The notes below the pieces were generated by a model, which did not search any database, was not told where the DNA came from, and saw only the letters and a program-made list of their open reading frames with translations. From Curvivirga sp965219885 (GTDB lineage: Bacteria; Pseudomonadota; Alphaproteobacteria; UBA8366; Aestuariispiraceae), in assembly GCF_965219885.1 (NCBI RefSeq), contig NZ_CBDCOT010000008.1, positions 248,001 through 312,000 on the forward strand: a DNA stretch of 64,000 bases, read 5' to 3'. Positions 25,113-34,683 of the stretch are shown one piece after another; position 1 is the stretch's first letter; each line of letters begins with the position of its first letter. Made by a program: the position numbers and the translations under genes.

Positions 25113-27776
25113 TTATCCTTTATTTATAACTGCTTGAGCAGCAGCTAATCTTGCAATTGGCACACGGAAAGGTGAACAAGACACATATTCCAAGCCAACT
25201 TCTTCACAGAATTGAATGGAAGCCGGGTCACCACCATGTTCACCACAGATACCAAGCTTGATATCTGGGCGTGTCGCACGACCACGTTCAGAAGCAATTT
25301 CGATCAATTCCCCAACACCTTCTTGATCAAGTGTCGCAAAAGGATCAGCTTTTAAAATTCCACGCTGTTCATAAGAACCAAGGAAGCCTGCTGCATCATC
25401 ACGAGACAAACCATAAGTTGTTTGCGTAAGATCATTTGTACCAAACGAGAAGAAGGCAGCTTCTTCTGCGATTTGCCCTGCACGTAACGCAGCACGTGGT
25501 AATTCAATCATTGTTCCTACAACATAATTCGGTTTAACACCTTTTTCAGAAGCAACTTCTTCACCAACGCGATCGATAACTGCGCGCATCAATTCAAGCT
25601 CTTTCTGGATACCAACCAACGGCACCATGATTTCGCATTGTGGTGCTTCGCCTGTTTCTTGTTGAACTTCAATCGCTGCTTCCAAAATAGCGCGCGCTTG
25701 CATCTCACAAATTTCTGGGTAGGTGTTCAACAAACGACATCCACGATGGCCAAGCATCGGATTGAACTCATGTAACTGAGACGCACGATGTTTAAGTTTA
25801 TCAACAGATACGCCAACTTGTGCAGCAACCTGTTCAAACTCATTTTGCTCACGTGGCAAAAATTCATGCAATGGAGGATCCAATAAACGAACAGTTACAG
25901 GTAAGCCTTTCATAATTTTGAATAATTCAATAAAGTCGGCTCGTTGCATTGGTAAGATTTTTGCCAATGCAGCACGACGACCGTCTTCATCTTCGGCCAA
26001 AATCATTTCACGCATCGCAACGATACGCTCACCTTCAAAGAACATATGCTCTGTACGGCAAAGGCCGATACCTTGTGCACCGAAATTGGCAGCAGTACGC
26101 GCATCTTCAGGTGTTTCCGCATTTGCGCGTACTTTTAGACGACGAATACTGTCAGCCCATTCCATCACACGCCCAAAATCACCAGATAATTCAGGTTGAA
26201 CAGTCGGCACTTCACCAAGGATAATGTCACCTGTGGAACCGTCGATAGTAATCCAGTCCCCAGCTTTCACTTCTGTACCACGAACAGAGAATACACCGGA
26301 TTTATAGTCAACATTGATATCACCTGCACCAGCCACACAAGGGCGGCCCATACCACGTGCCACAACAGCTGCGTGAGATGTCATACCACCACGTGTTGTT
26401 AGAATGCCTTGTGCCGCATGCATACCATGGATGTCTTCTGGTGATGTTTCGATACGAACCAACATCATTTTTTGGCCTTCAAGTGCGCGTGCTTCCGCCT
26501 CATCAGCGGTAAACACAACCATACCACTTGCAGCCCCCGGGCTTGCAGGCAAACCTTTTGAGATGATGTTACGTGGCGCATCAGGATCAAGACGTGGATG
26601 AAGGATTTGATCCAGGCTTTGTGGCTCAATACGGCTCACAGCAGTTTTTGTATCAATCAATTCTTCATCGACCATATCACATGCAATTTTAATAGCCGCA
26701 TGTGCAGTACGTTTGCCCGCACGTGTTTGCAGCATATATAATTTACCTTGTTGCACGGTAAATTCGATGTCCTGCATATCTGCATAATGTTTTTCAAGAA
26801 TGATACGAACATCAGCCAATTGATTGAATACTTCCGGCATCACTTCTTCCATCGCAGGAAGCTTAGAACCATGTGCTTCTTTACCTGCAATTGTAAGATG
26901 TTGTGGTGTACGAATACCGGCAACAACATCTTCGCCTTGTGCGTTTACAAGATATTCACCATAGAAGATGTTTTCACCTGTAGATGGGTCACGTGTGAAG
27001 GCAACGCCTGTTGCACAATCATCCCCCATGTTACCGAATACCATTGCTTGGATGTTAACAGCTGTTCCCCATTCTTCGGGAATTTTGTTCAGTTTACGAT
27101 AGACAACAGCGCGATGTGTCATCCAACTATTAAAGACGGCACCAATTGCACCCCAAAGCTGTTCTTTAGGGTCTTGCGGGAAGCCTTTACCAAGTTCTGT
27201 TTGAACAATACTCAGGTAATCAGTTACTAAGGCTTTCAAATCGTCCGCATCTAGGTCTGTATCCAGATAAACGCCTTTTTCTTCTTTTTTGATTTCCAAC
27301 TGGTCTTCAAACAAATGATGATCCATATCCAAAACTACGTTGGAATACATTTGGATAAAACGACGATAACTGTCATATGCAAAACGCGCATCGCCTGATT
27401 TGGTAGCTAAACCTTCTGCGGTAGCGTCATTTAAACCAAGGTTCAAAACTGTATCCATCATCCCCGGCATAGAAGCACGGGCCCCAGAACGCACAGAAAC
27501 CAGCAATGGGTTTGCTGGATCACCAAATTTCATATCACTTTCAGCTTCAAGCTTCGCGAGCGCCGCTTCGACTTGGTCTGTCAGATCGGATGGATAGTTA
27601 CGTTCGTTTGCGTAATAATGTGTACAAACCTCAGTTGTTACAGTGAAACCTGGTGGCACAGGTAAACCAATATTACCCATTTCAGCAAGGTTTGCACCTT
27701 TACCACCAAGAAGATTACGCATATCGGCTTGGCCCTCTGCCTTGCCGCTTCCGAAGCTATATACCCATTTGGTCAT
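25113..27776 (-). CDS. ppdK: Pyruvate, phosphate dikinase
   Basis: 887 residues from the ATG at 27776 (MTKWVYSFG, the usual family N-terminus, with AAGGA 9 bases upstream). The ATP-grasp part has GGKGANLAEM and RSGARASMPGMMDTVLNLG. The phospho-histidine site is GGMTSHAAVVARGMGRP. The C-terminal barrel has GLCRTEHMFF and the catalytic Cys in GICGEHGGDP. The enzyme interconverts pyruvate, ATP and Pi with PEP, AMP and PPi, for gluconeogenesis or PPi-linked glycolysis. It lies about 105 bp after glyS, an order common in alphaproteobacteria. Confidence 0.96.
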   Translation of the reverse strand: MTKWVYSFGSGKAEGQADMRNLLGGKGANLAEMGNIGLPVPPGFTVTTEVCTHYYANERNYPSDLTDQVEAALAKLEAESDMKFGDPANPLLVSVRSGARASMPGMMDTVLNLGLNDATAEGLATKSGDARFAYDSYRRFIQMYSNVVLDMDHHLFEDQLEIKKEEKGVYLDTDLDADDLKALVTDYLSIVQTELGKGFPQDPKEQLWGAIGAVFNSWMTHRAVVYRKLNKIPEEWGTAVNIQAMVFGNMGDDCATGVAFTRDPSTGENIFYGEYLVNAQGEDVVAGIRTPQHLTIAGKEAHGSKLPAMEEVMPEVFNQLADVRIILEKHYADMQDIEFTVQQGKLYMLQTRAGKRTAHAAIKIACDMVDEELIDTKTAVSRIEPQSLDQILHPRLDPDAPRNIISKGLPASPGAASGMVVFTADEAEARALEGQKMMLVRIETSPEDIHGMHAAQGILTTRGGMTSHAAVVARGMGRPCVAGAGDINVDYKSGVFSVRGTEVKAGDWITIDGSTGDIILGEVPTVQPELSGDFGRVMEWADSIRRLKVRANAETPEDARTAANFGAQGIGLCRTEHMFFEGERIVAMREMILAEDEDGRRAALAKILPMQRADFIELFKIMKGLPVTVRLLDPPLHEFLPREQNEFEQVAAQVGVSVDKLKHRASQLHEFNPMLGHRGCRLLNTYPEICEMQARAILEAAIEVQQETGEAPQCEIMVPLVGIQKELELMRAVIDRVGEEVASEKGVKPNYVVGTMIELPRAALRAGQIAEEAAFFSFGTNDLTQTTYGLSRDDAAGFLGSYEQRGILKADPFATLDQEGVGELIEIASERGRATRPDIKLGICGEHGGDPASIQFCEEVGLEYVSCSPFRVPIARLAAAQAVINKG

Positions 27777-27881
27777 AGTCTTTGATCCTTGTTCATCCAA
27801 GAATGGCTCTTTCAAGATTTCTCTATCCAGAAGGTTAATAAAAAGGTTTGAATTGGTACCCCAACCTATTTTGATATCGAG

Positions 27882-29969
27882 TTATCCCTCGATTTGTCCG
27901 AAATCAGCCACCTGCCCCATGACGGAACGAATATGGGAAAGCAGTTTTAATCGGTTTTCACGAACTGATGCATCATCCGCATTCACGGTAACGTCATCAA
28001 AGAATTTATCCAAAGGCGTACGAAGTTTTGCCAAACCAGACATTGCATCTTCAAACGCCTCATTATCAAGCGCCTTAGAAACAGCAGCTTCAGCAATATC
28101 CAATGCCTCTGCCAAATCTTTTTCTTCTGCTTGCGAAAGTAATCCAGCATCAACCGCCCCATTATAGTAACGATCATCTTTCTTTTCTTCCGCACGCAAA
28201 ATATTAGCGGCCCGCTTATTCGCTGCCAGCAAGTTTGCGCCATCATCTGTTTTCAGGAAGTCACTCAAAGCTGAAACACGATCTAAAACCCGCACAAGAT
28301 CATCTTCACCTTCAAGTGCAAAGACTGCCGCGATATGATCATGCGGTACACCATCCGCTTTTAAATGCACTTTCAAACGGTCAGCAAAGAAGGACATCAG
28401 ATCTCTAACAATTTCATCTGAAGTTTCAGAATTAATTTGATCTGCAATTTTTTGCAACGCAACTTTGCTTAAATCAGCAAGATTAACGCGAAGCTTATTT
28501 TCCAATATCAAACGGATAACGCCTAAGGCTGCTCGACGTAAAGCAAATGGATCTTTGGAGCCTGTTGGTTTTTCATCAATTAACCAGAAACCAGCCAAGA
28601 TATCGATTTTCTCTGCCAATGCCACAGCAACAGAAGTTGGGGCTGTTGGACAGTCATCACTAGGTCCTGCTGGGGAATAATGATCTGCAATAGCATCCGC
28701 AACGGCGACATCTTCACCTTGCTTCAAAGCATAATAACGCCCCATGGTACCTTGAACTTCCGGGAATTCAAATACCATATCAGATACAAGATCAGCCTTT
28801 GATAGCTCAGCCGCACGACGCGCCTTGGATTTATCCGCACCGGGTATACTCTCACATAACAACTCAGCAATATCAGCCATTCTAGATACGCGTTGTGCAA
28901 CCGTACCTAGCTTCGCATGGAACACTACTTTTTCAAGCTTCGGCAAGTTGTCTTCAAGTTTATGCTTTAAGTCTTGATCCCAGAAGAATTTCGCATCCGC
29001 CAAACGAGCGCGTAACACACGTTCATTACCATTCACAATCGCCGCACCACCATCATTCGCCGTAATATTTGCGACAAGCGCAAAACGGCGTGACATGGAA
29101 CCGTTAGCATCTTCCAAGGTGAAATATTTCTGATTGGTGCGCATAGAGGATGTTAATACCTCACGCGGGACTTCCATAAATTCTTCATCAATATCGCCAA
29201 GTAGTACAACCGGCCATTCAACAAGTCCGGCAACCTCTGCTAAAAGCGAAGGATCATCCTTAACTTTCAAACCTTCTTTGGCACAAGCCTCTTCCAATTG
29301 TTTTGCGATGATTTCTTTGCGTTCTTCATGACTTACGATTACGGATTTATCACGTAGACCAGAAACATATTCATCTGCATTTGTGAAGGAGACTGTACCT
29401 TCGGATAAGAAACGATGGCCTTCTGTCACATTACCAAATGTGATCTCGCCACCATTCATATCAATTGAACCAGAAAGAACCTGACCATTAAACACAGCAT
29501 TCACACGACGCAATGGACGCACCCAACGTTGGCCTAAACGCGCAAAACGCATAGATTTGGACCAAGGCATCTTTGCTACTGCATCTTGTACGATGGAAAC
29601 CAGCATATCTGCTGTCGGTAAGCCTTTACGTTCAATCACGGCGAACCAAACCGCACCTTTTGGTGTTTCACGTTGTTCACATTGATCGATACTATCAAGA
29701 CCTGCACCGCGTAAGAAGCCAGCAATAGCCTGTTCCGGCGCCCCGACTTTTGGTCCTTTACGCTCATCTTTCACATCTGGTTGCTTTTCCGGCAAGCCAT
29801 CAACAACCAAAGTTAGGCGACGCGGACCGCAATATTTTGTCACAGCAGAAAATTCTAGATTTTCTGCCTTCAATCGATCACAGACAATCTTTTCCAAAGA
29901 ATCAACAGCAGGTGATTGCATGCCAGCTGGAATTTCTTCACAGAATAACTCAAGGATAAGTTCAGCCAT
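27882..29969 (-). CDS. glyS: Glycyl-tRNA synthetase beta subunit
   Basis: 695 residues, the normal length. It begins ELILELFCEEIPAGMQ, followed by KYCGPRRLTLVVDG, and has the HD-like segment and C-terminal anticodon-binding helices typical of GlyS. With GlyQ it forms the alpha2beta2 glycyl-tRNA synthetase of most bacteria. The start is 17 bp after the glyQ stop codon and is preceded by an AGGGAGAGA ribosome site. Confidence 0.96.
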   Translation of the reverse strand: MAELILELFCEEIPAGMQSPAVDSLEKIVCDRLKAENLEFSAVTKYCGPRRLTLVVDGLPEKQPDVKDERKGPKVGAPEQAIAGFLRGAGLDSIDQCEQRETPKGAVWFAVIERKGLPTADMLVSIVQDAVAKMPWSKSMRFARLGQRWVRPLRRVNAVFNGQVLSGSIDMNGGEITFGNVTEGHRFLSEGTVSFTNADEYVSGLRDKSVIVSHEERKEIIAKQLEEACAKEGLKVKDDPSLLAEVAGLVEWPVVLLGDIDEEFMEVPREVLTSSMRTNQKYFTLEDANGSMSRRFALVANITANDGGAAIVNGNERVLRARLADAKFFWDQDLKHKLEDNLPKLEKVVFHAKLGTVAQRVSRMADIAELLCESIPGADKSKARRAAELSKADLVSDMVFEFPEVQGTMGRYYALKQGEDVAVADAIADHYSPAGPSDDCPTAPTSVAVALAEKIDILAGFWLIDEKPTGSKDPFALRRAALGVIRLILENKLRVNLADLSKVALQKIADQINSETSDEIVRDLMSFFADRLKVHLKADGVPHDHIAAVFALEGEDDLVRVLDRVSALSDFLKTDDGANLLAANKRAANILRAEEKKDDRYYNGAVDAGLLSQAEEKDLAEALDIAEAAVSKALDNEAFEDAMSGLAKLRTPLDKFFDDVTVNADDASVRENRLKLLSHIRSVMGQVADFGQIEG

Positions 29970-29986
29970 TTTCTCTCTCCCTACCC

Positions 29987-30874
29987 TTATGCTGCATCTT
30001 CTGGATATTCACCGATCGACTTCAAATAAGCCCCGGCACATGCTTTTGCCAAATTGCGAACACGACCAATATAAGCTTGGCGTTCTGTAACAGAAATCAC
30101 GCCACGTGCATCAAGCAAGTTGAATAAATGAGACGCTTTTAAACAATGATCATAAGCAGGTAACGCAACACCACCATCAACAAGACGTTGGCATTCTTTC
30201 TCAGAATCTTCAAAATGGCGGAATAACATTTCTGTATCAGCCAATTCAAAGTTATGTTTTGAATATTCAACTTCTGCAGTGTGATAAACATCGCCATAAG
30301 TGAAACGATCATTGAATTTCAGGTCGTATACATTATCAACGCCCTGAATATACATTGCCAAACGTTCCAAACCATATGTCAATTCAGTCGAAACAGGATT
30401 ACAGTCGAAACCACCAACTTGTTGGAAATATGTGAACTGGCTTACTTCCATGCCATCACACCAGATTTCCCAACCAAGTCCCCAAGCACCAAGTGTCGGG
30501 CTTTCCCAGTCATCTTCTACAAAGCGGATATCATGTTTCTTTGTATCAATACCGATCGCCTCTAGACTACCAAGATACAATTCCTGTGAATTAGCAGGCG
30601 AAGGCTTCATCAATACTTGATATTGATAATAATGTTGTAGACGGTTGGGGTTTTCACCGTAACGACCATCCGTCGGACGTCGGCTTGGCTGTACATAAGC
30701 AGCCATCCACTCCTTGGAACCAAGTGAACGTAATGTCGTCGCCCAGTGGAATGTACCTGCGCCAACTTCCATGTCATATGGTTGAAGAATAACACAGCCC
30801 TGAGCGGACCAATAGTTATGAAGTTTCAAGATAATGGATTGAAAACTGTTATCTGTAGCAGCTGGAGAAGACAT
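29987..30874 (-). CDS. glyQ: Glycyl-tRNA synthetase alpha subunit
   Basis: 295 residues from the ATG at 30874 (MSSPAATDNSFQSIILKL). An in-frame ATG 96 bases earlier would add an unrelated basic extension and was not used. Class II synthetase motifs are clear: CVILQPYDMEVGAGTFH, PSRRPTDGRYGENPNR and the glycine-binding ELTYGLERLAMY region. It catalyses glycine activation. It is the first gene of glyQ-glyS-ppdK, and no T-box is visible upstream, as expected for a proteobacterium. Confidence 0.95.
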   Translation of the reverse strand: MSSPAATDNSFQSIILKLHNYWSAQGCVILQPYDMEVGAGTFHWATTLRSLGSKEWMAAYVQPSRRPTDGRYGENPNRLQHYYQYQVLMKPSPANSQELYLGSLEAIGIDTKKHDIRFVEDDWESPTLGAWGLGWEIWCDGMEVSQFTYFQQVGGFDCNPVSTELTYGLERLAMYIQGVDNVYDLKFNDRFTYGDVYHTAEVEYSKHNFELADTEMLFRHFEDSEKECQRLVDGGVALPAYDHCLKASHLFNLLDARGVISVTERQAYIGRVRNLAKACAGAYLKSIGEYPEDAA

Positions 30875-31065
30875 GAGACTTCTACGCCTTTCGCCTGATT
30901 TGAGTATTGTGAATTCACTTGGAAATCTTGCAAAAAAATCAACGCGTAATTTCCGCGGCGCAACATACAAACTGTTACGCCACGGGTCAATGAACGAATC
31001 CCCAAAAACTGCTATTTTTTGACAGTTTTATGAAAACCTTAGCAAATTAACTAAGTCCGGTTTTA

Positions 31066-32931
31066 TCAAAGCCCATACCAGAATGGTGCAAAGAGGGAAA
31101 ATGCAGCCCAACAAATGAGAATCAGTGGGCTGCCATATTTGATGAAATCGATGAATTTATAATGCCCGGGCGCCATCACCAATAAGTTGGTTTGATAACC
31201 AACCGGACTTGCGAAGGAACAGTTTGCTGCAAAGACAACTGCCACCGCGAAAGCCTCTGCAGGTACGCCAATTTCATGGGCAATAGAGACAGCAATTGGC
31301 GTAAACAAAACGGCCGTCGCCTTCGTTGAAAGCATATTTGCTAAACAAGCGACGAGTAAGAAAAATCCACTTAGCACAATGGATGGTGCCGCATCACCAA
31401 GCGCCACAACCAAGAGGTGGGACATAAAGGCAGCGCCGCCCGTCGCCTCCATAGAAACACCAAGCGCCAATGCAGCAGCGATCAATAATATAATTTGCAA
31501 ATCCAAAGACTTAACAGCTTGCTCTAAAGTTAAGGCTCCAAATAAAATCATCAAAGCGGCCCCACTTAATGCTGCAACTTCCGTTGGTAAAATGCCAAAA
31601 CCGGCACAGCCAACCACTGCGAAGAAAATACCGATAGCCCGCTTAGCATTATGAGGTCTGGTCACATCACTTTCAGACCATTCCATCAAAATGATATCTT
31701 TTGAAGTTCTCAGCTTATCTATCTCTTCACGGCCACCTTGAACCAGCAACACATCACCAGCCTCAAGTGGTGTCTCCGTCACACGATCACGGCGCATATT
31801 ACTGCGTCGTTCAATCCCAATAACGGTGGCATGGTTCCGATAACGAAACCCAATTTGTTTTAAGCTTTTACCAACATAGGATGAATTAGGCTTCACCATA
31901 CATTCAGTGAGGACCTGCTCACCCTTGCGCCATGCACTTGCTATCTCCTCTTTTCGATAAGCCGCCGCATTCGCAAGGTCTGGAAGCAATAATTCAGGTT
32001 CCAAAGAGATGAAATCACCTAATTTATCTCGTGCCGCCGATACAATAAGAATATCCCCTTCGGTAATGATTATATCATCATAAGGCGGGAGTAACTTTTC
32101 TTCGCCACGCATCAAAGTTAAAACATTAACCCCTTCCAAATCAGGAAAGAAGCCACTAACCGACTGTACCCCGGCAAGTTTGGAACCTTCGCCTACTTTA
32201 ATCTGCGCCTGAAAATGCTTGCCGCCAGCAGAAGCCGCATTATTTCCATTGCTATCATAACCATCCCTATCCGGCAGGATACGTGGCATCACAAATAATA
32301 CGTAAATTAATCCTGCACCAGCAACGACTAACCCCGGCACAGTGAAAGAGAAAAAGCTAAAACCTTCTTCGCCTAATTTAATTAAAGCACTAGAAACCAA
32401 AAGGTTTGTTGAGGAGCCAATCAAAGTGGTCATCCCGCCGAGGATAGCAGCAAAACTTAATGACATCATATAACGACTGGACGACTTACCAATTTTAATC
32501 GCCAGAGCCTGCATAATAGGCACAAAAATAACCACAACAGGAATGTTGTTTAACAGCGCGCTAATCACAACTACGACTAACAGAGCGACAACTATTGATA
32601 ATGCAGGTCGCCCCTTTGAGACGCTGTGCACCATCACCGCAACGCCATCCAAAACACCTGTTCTAGCCAGCCCCTCGCCAAGTACGAGAAGCGCTAATAC
32701 TGTTAGAAGAGCCGGATTTGCAAAGCCAGATAAAAGGTTTTTCGCGTTGAGTTTGTTCCCGCCAGCTCCGTCAGGAACAGGCATCACATAAAATAAAACC
32801 AATAAAACACATATTACCGCGAAAGAAGTTACTTCCAATGGTAACTTGTCAGTTGCATATAAGTAAAGTGTTCCGGCGATGATCAGGAAAACGCTGATCA
32901 TCTGTATCGACGCAATGTCAAATCCAAGCAT
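31066..32931 (-). CDS. SLC13/DASS-type permease with two TrkA-C (RCK_C) domains
   Basis: 621 residues. Hydrophobic segments cluster at about 10-200 and 425-620 and flank a soluble middle (about 235-405) with two RCK_C-like domains, each with a GDILIVSA or GDVLLVQGG strand. Membrane motifs include NNIPVVVIFVPI and ILGGMTTLIGSSTNLLVS, the latter the Ser-Asn-Thr signature of DASS sodium-coupled carboxylate/sulfate carriers. The substrate is unknown; sulfate, dicarboxylates or other anions are plausible. It is monocistronic. Confidence 0.85.
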   Translation of the reverse strand: MLGFDIASIQMISVFLIIAGTLYLYATDKLPLEVTSFAVICVLLVLFYVMPVPDGAGGNKLNAKNLLSGFANPALLTVLALLVLGEGLARTGVLDGVAVMVHSVSKGRPALSIVVALLVVVVISALLNNIPVVVIFVPIMQALAIKIGKSSSRYMMSLSFAAILGGMTTLIGSSTNLLVSSALIKLGEEGFSFFSFTVPGLVVAGAGLIYVLFVMPRILPDRDGYDSNGNNAASAGGKHFQAQIKVGEGSKLAGVQSVSGFFPDLEGVNVLTLMRGEEKLLPPYDDIIITEGDILIVSAARDKLGDFISLEPELLLPDLANAAAYRKEEIASAWRKGEQVLTECMVKPNSSYVGKSLKQIGFRYRNHATVIGIERRSNMRRDRVTETPLEAGDVLLVQGGREEIDKLRTSKDIILMEWSESDVTRPHNAKRAIGIFFAVVGCAGFGILPTEVAALSGAALMILFGALTLEQAVKSLDLQIILLIAAALALGVSMEATGGAAFMSHLLVVALGDAAPSIVLSGFFLLVACLANMLSTKATAVLFTPIAVSIAHEIGVPAEAFAVAVVFAANCSFASPVGYQTNLLVMAPGHYKFIDFIKYGSPLILICWAAFSLFAPFWYGL

Positions 32932-33026
32932 ATCTTAGCCCAAGTTATTATTATTTTTATACCCCCTACCCCAATTCTTTGAGCTAGGAAACAATGAACC
33001 TTAACATGCTTATCGAAAAAATAAAA

Positions 33027-33055
33027 AGAAACAAGCAACTAGTGAACTTGTTTCT
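33027..33055 (-). terminator. Terminator after the MaoC gene
   Basis: On the minus strand AGAAACAAG pairs with CTTGTTTCT across an 11-base loop and is followed by a T-rich tail. It separates the MaoC gene from the permease gene. Confidence 0.7.
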
Positions 33056-33088
33056 AAAAATATTTTATTATCAAAGACGAATATAAGA

Positions 33089-33541
33089 CTAATTAGCTAT
33101 TTTTCGACGTACCATCATCGTGCCTTCATTACTCATTACCAACTCATCTTTGGTATTATAGGTCAAAAACTCCCATGTCAGAATTCCACGATCAGGTTTT
33201 GAACTTGATGCCTTCATTTCGATAACTTTGCAGACAACATAAATACTTTCACCTGGATATAGAGGTTTCTTCCAACGAATCTTATCATATCCCAGACCAA
33301 TAATATTTGTTTCTGCTACTAGTCCTAATTCGTAAAACAAGCGAAATGCAATGCACATGGTTTGAAATCCGCTAGCAATGATACCGCCAAATGGCCCAGC
33401 TTCACTTCTTTCATGATCTACATGCATATGTTGAGGGTCATACATCATAGCAAAGTCCATAATCTGACCTTCAGAAAGGCTCATGCAGCGGGTTCTATGT
33501 TCTTCACCTACTTCAAATTCATCGAAAAATTTTGATGTCAT
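33089..33541 (-). CDS. MaoC-like hot-dog dehydratase
   Basis: 150 residues of the MaoC family, hot-dog fold enzymes that hydrate enoyl-CoA substrates. The catalytic Asp/His motif region is seen as MMYDPQHMHVDHERSEAGPFGGIIASGFQT. It is transcribed divergently from the threonylcarbamoyl-AMP synthase gene. The specific CoA substrate is unknown; the acyl-CoA dehydrogenase at 36169 is nearby but on the other strand. Confidence 0.85.
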   Translation of the reverse strand: MTSKFFDEFEVGEEHRTRCMSLSEGQIMDFAMMYDPQHMHVDHERSEAGPFGGIIASGFQTMCIAFRLFYELGLVAETNIIGLGYDKIRWKKPLYPGESIYVVCKVIEMKASSSKPDRGILTWEFLTYNTKDELVMSNEGTMMVRRKIAN

Positions 33542-33620
33542 CTTTATCCCCTTATACCAATCCCTGTCATCGATGAAAATAATTCACATCTCTATTGGCT
33601 TTTCTTTTAAGTATAATTCT

Positions 33621-33638
33621 GGTTTAAACGGTTAAACC
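33621..33638. promoter_or_regulatory. Inverted repeat between the MaoC and tsaC-like genes
   Basis: GGTTTAA and TTAAACC form a perfect 7-bp inverted repeat with spacer ACGG in the 142-bp divergent region. It could be an operator for either gene; no regulator gene is adjacent. Confidence 0.4.
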
Positions 33639-33683
33639 TATTTTCATAACAATACCATACAAATAAACGGATACATTAAGGCA

Positions 33684-34652
33684 ATGGGCGAAAAGCTTAT
33701 GACCGAAATTCATAAACTTGACGATAAAGGCATCGCAAAAGCAGCCAAGCTTTTACGTAAAGGTGAAACCGTGTCTTTCCCCACTGAAACCGTATATGGG
33801 TTAGGTGCGGATGCAACGTCGGATACCGCCGTTGCTAAAATTTATACCGCAAAAGGCAGGCCAAGCTTTAATCCTTTAATTGTGCATGTTCCCAATATTA
33901 AATCGATTGAGAGATATGCGACATTATCGCCAATGGGACAAAAGTTAGCTGATGCCTTTTGGCCCGGTGCCCTCACTTTAGTATTAAAGTTAAAATCCAA
34001 TTCAAAAATATCTAAACTCGTAAGTGCAGGCCTTGATACCGTAGCCATACGCATGCCTGCTCATGGCGGGGCGCGGGATTTGTTACGAGTTTCCGACCTT
34101 CCTATTGCAGCTCCAAGTGCCAACGCTAGTGGTAAACTAAGCCCCAGTGAAGCATCACATGTAAAACAATCTCTAGATGGTAGAATTCCCTTAATTTTGG
34201 ATGGCGGGTCATGTGCCGTTGGTCTTGAAAGCACAATTGTTGATGTAAGTGGTGATCAACCAACATTATTGAGACCTGGCGGCGTAGCTGCTGAATCAAT
34301 AGAAGCTATACTCGGATGCAAATTACTTCGTTCAGATAGTGATGATACAGCTCCGAAATCCCCAGGGATGTTATCAAGCCACTATGCGCCAGTGAGTAAA
34401 ATCCGTCTCAATGCAGAAGACGTAGAAGATAACGAAACTCTTATCGGTTTTGGAAATGTTCTAGATGCAAAATTTAATTTAAGCGAATCTGGTGACACAA
34501 CGGAAGCGGCGGCTAATCTGTTTCGTATCCTTCATGAAGCAGATAAAGTTGCCTCAGGAAAAATAGCAATTTCCCCTATTCCAAATGATGGTTTAGGCCT
34601 TGCGATTAATGATCGCTTAAAACGCGCTGCAGCACCAAGACCAAACGAGTAA
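33684..34652 (+). CDS. tsaC: L-threonylcarbamoyladenylate synthase (Sua5 type)
   Basis: 322 residues. The YrdC domain has VSFPTETVYGLGADA and KGRPSFNPLIVHV; the C-terminal Sua5 domain has SPGMLSSHYAP. It makes threonylcarbamoyl-AMP for the t6A37 modification of tRNA. Two starts are possible (33684 and 33699) and neither has a well-spaced ribosome site. The next gene begins 31 bp downstream. Confidence 0.93.
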   Translation: MGEKLMTEIHKLDDKGIAKAAKLLRKGETVSFPTETVYGLGADATSDTAVAKIYTAKGRPSFNPLIVHVPNIKSIERYATLSPMGQKLADAFWPGALTLVLKLKSNSKISKLVSAGLDTVAIRMPAHGGARDLLRVSDLPIAAPSANASGKLSPSEASHVKQSLDGRIPLILDGGSCAVGLESTIVDVSGDQPTLLRPGGVAAESIEAILGCKLLRSDSDDTAPKSPGMLSSHYAPVSKIRLNAEDVEDNETLIGFGNVLDAKFNLSESGDTTEAAANLFRILHEADKVASGKIAISPIPNDGLGLAINDRLKRAAAPRPNE

Positions 34653-34683
34653 AAACGCAAGAAAAAGGAAAGCTCTAATCATC

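Noticed and set aside
26748..27230. Long open frame antisense to ppdK (about 160 codons)
   Set aside because: It lies wholly inside a strongly conserved enzyme gene, has no ribosome site and its product is a Cys/His/Phe/Ile-rich sequence typical of a shadow frame.
30875..30970. N-terminal extension of glyQ
   Set aside because: GlyQ proteins start close to the MSSPAATDN region; the extra 32 residues are basic and unlike the family, so the upstream ATG was not used.
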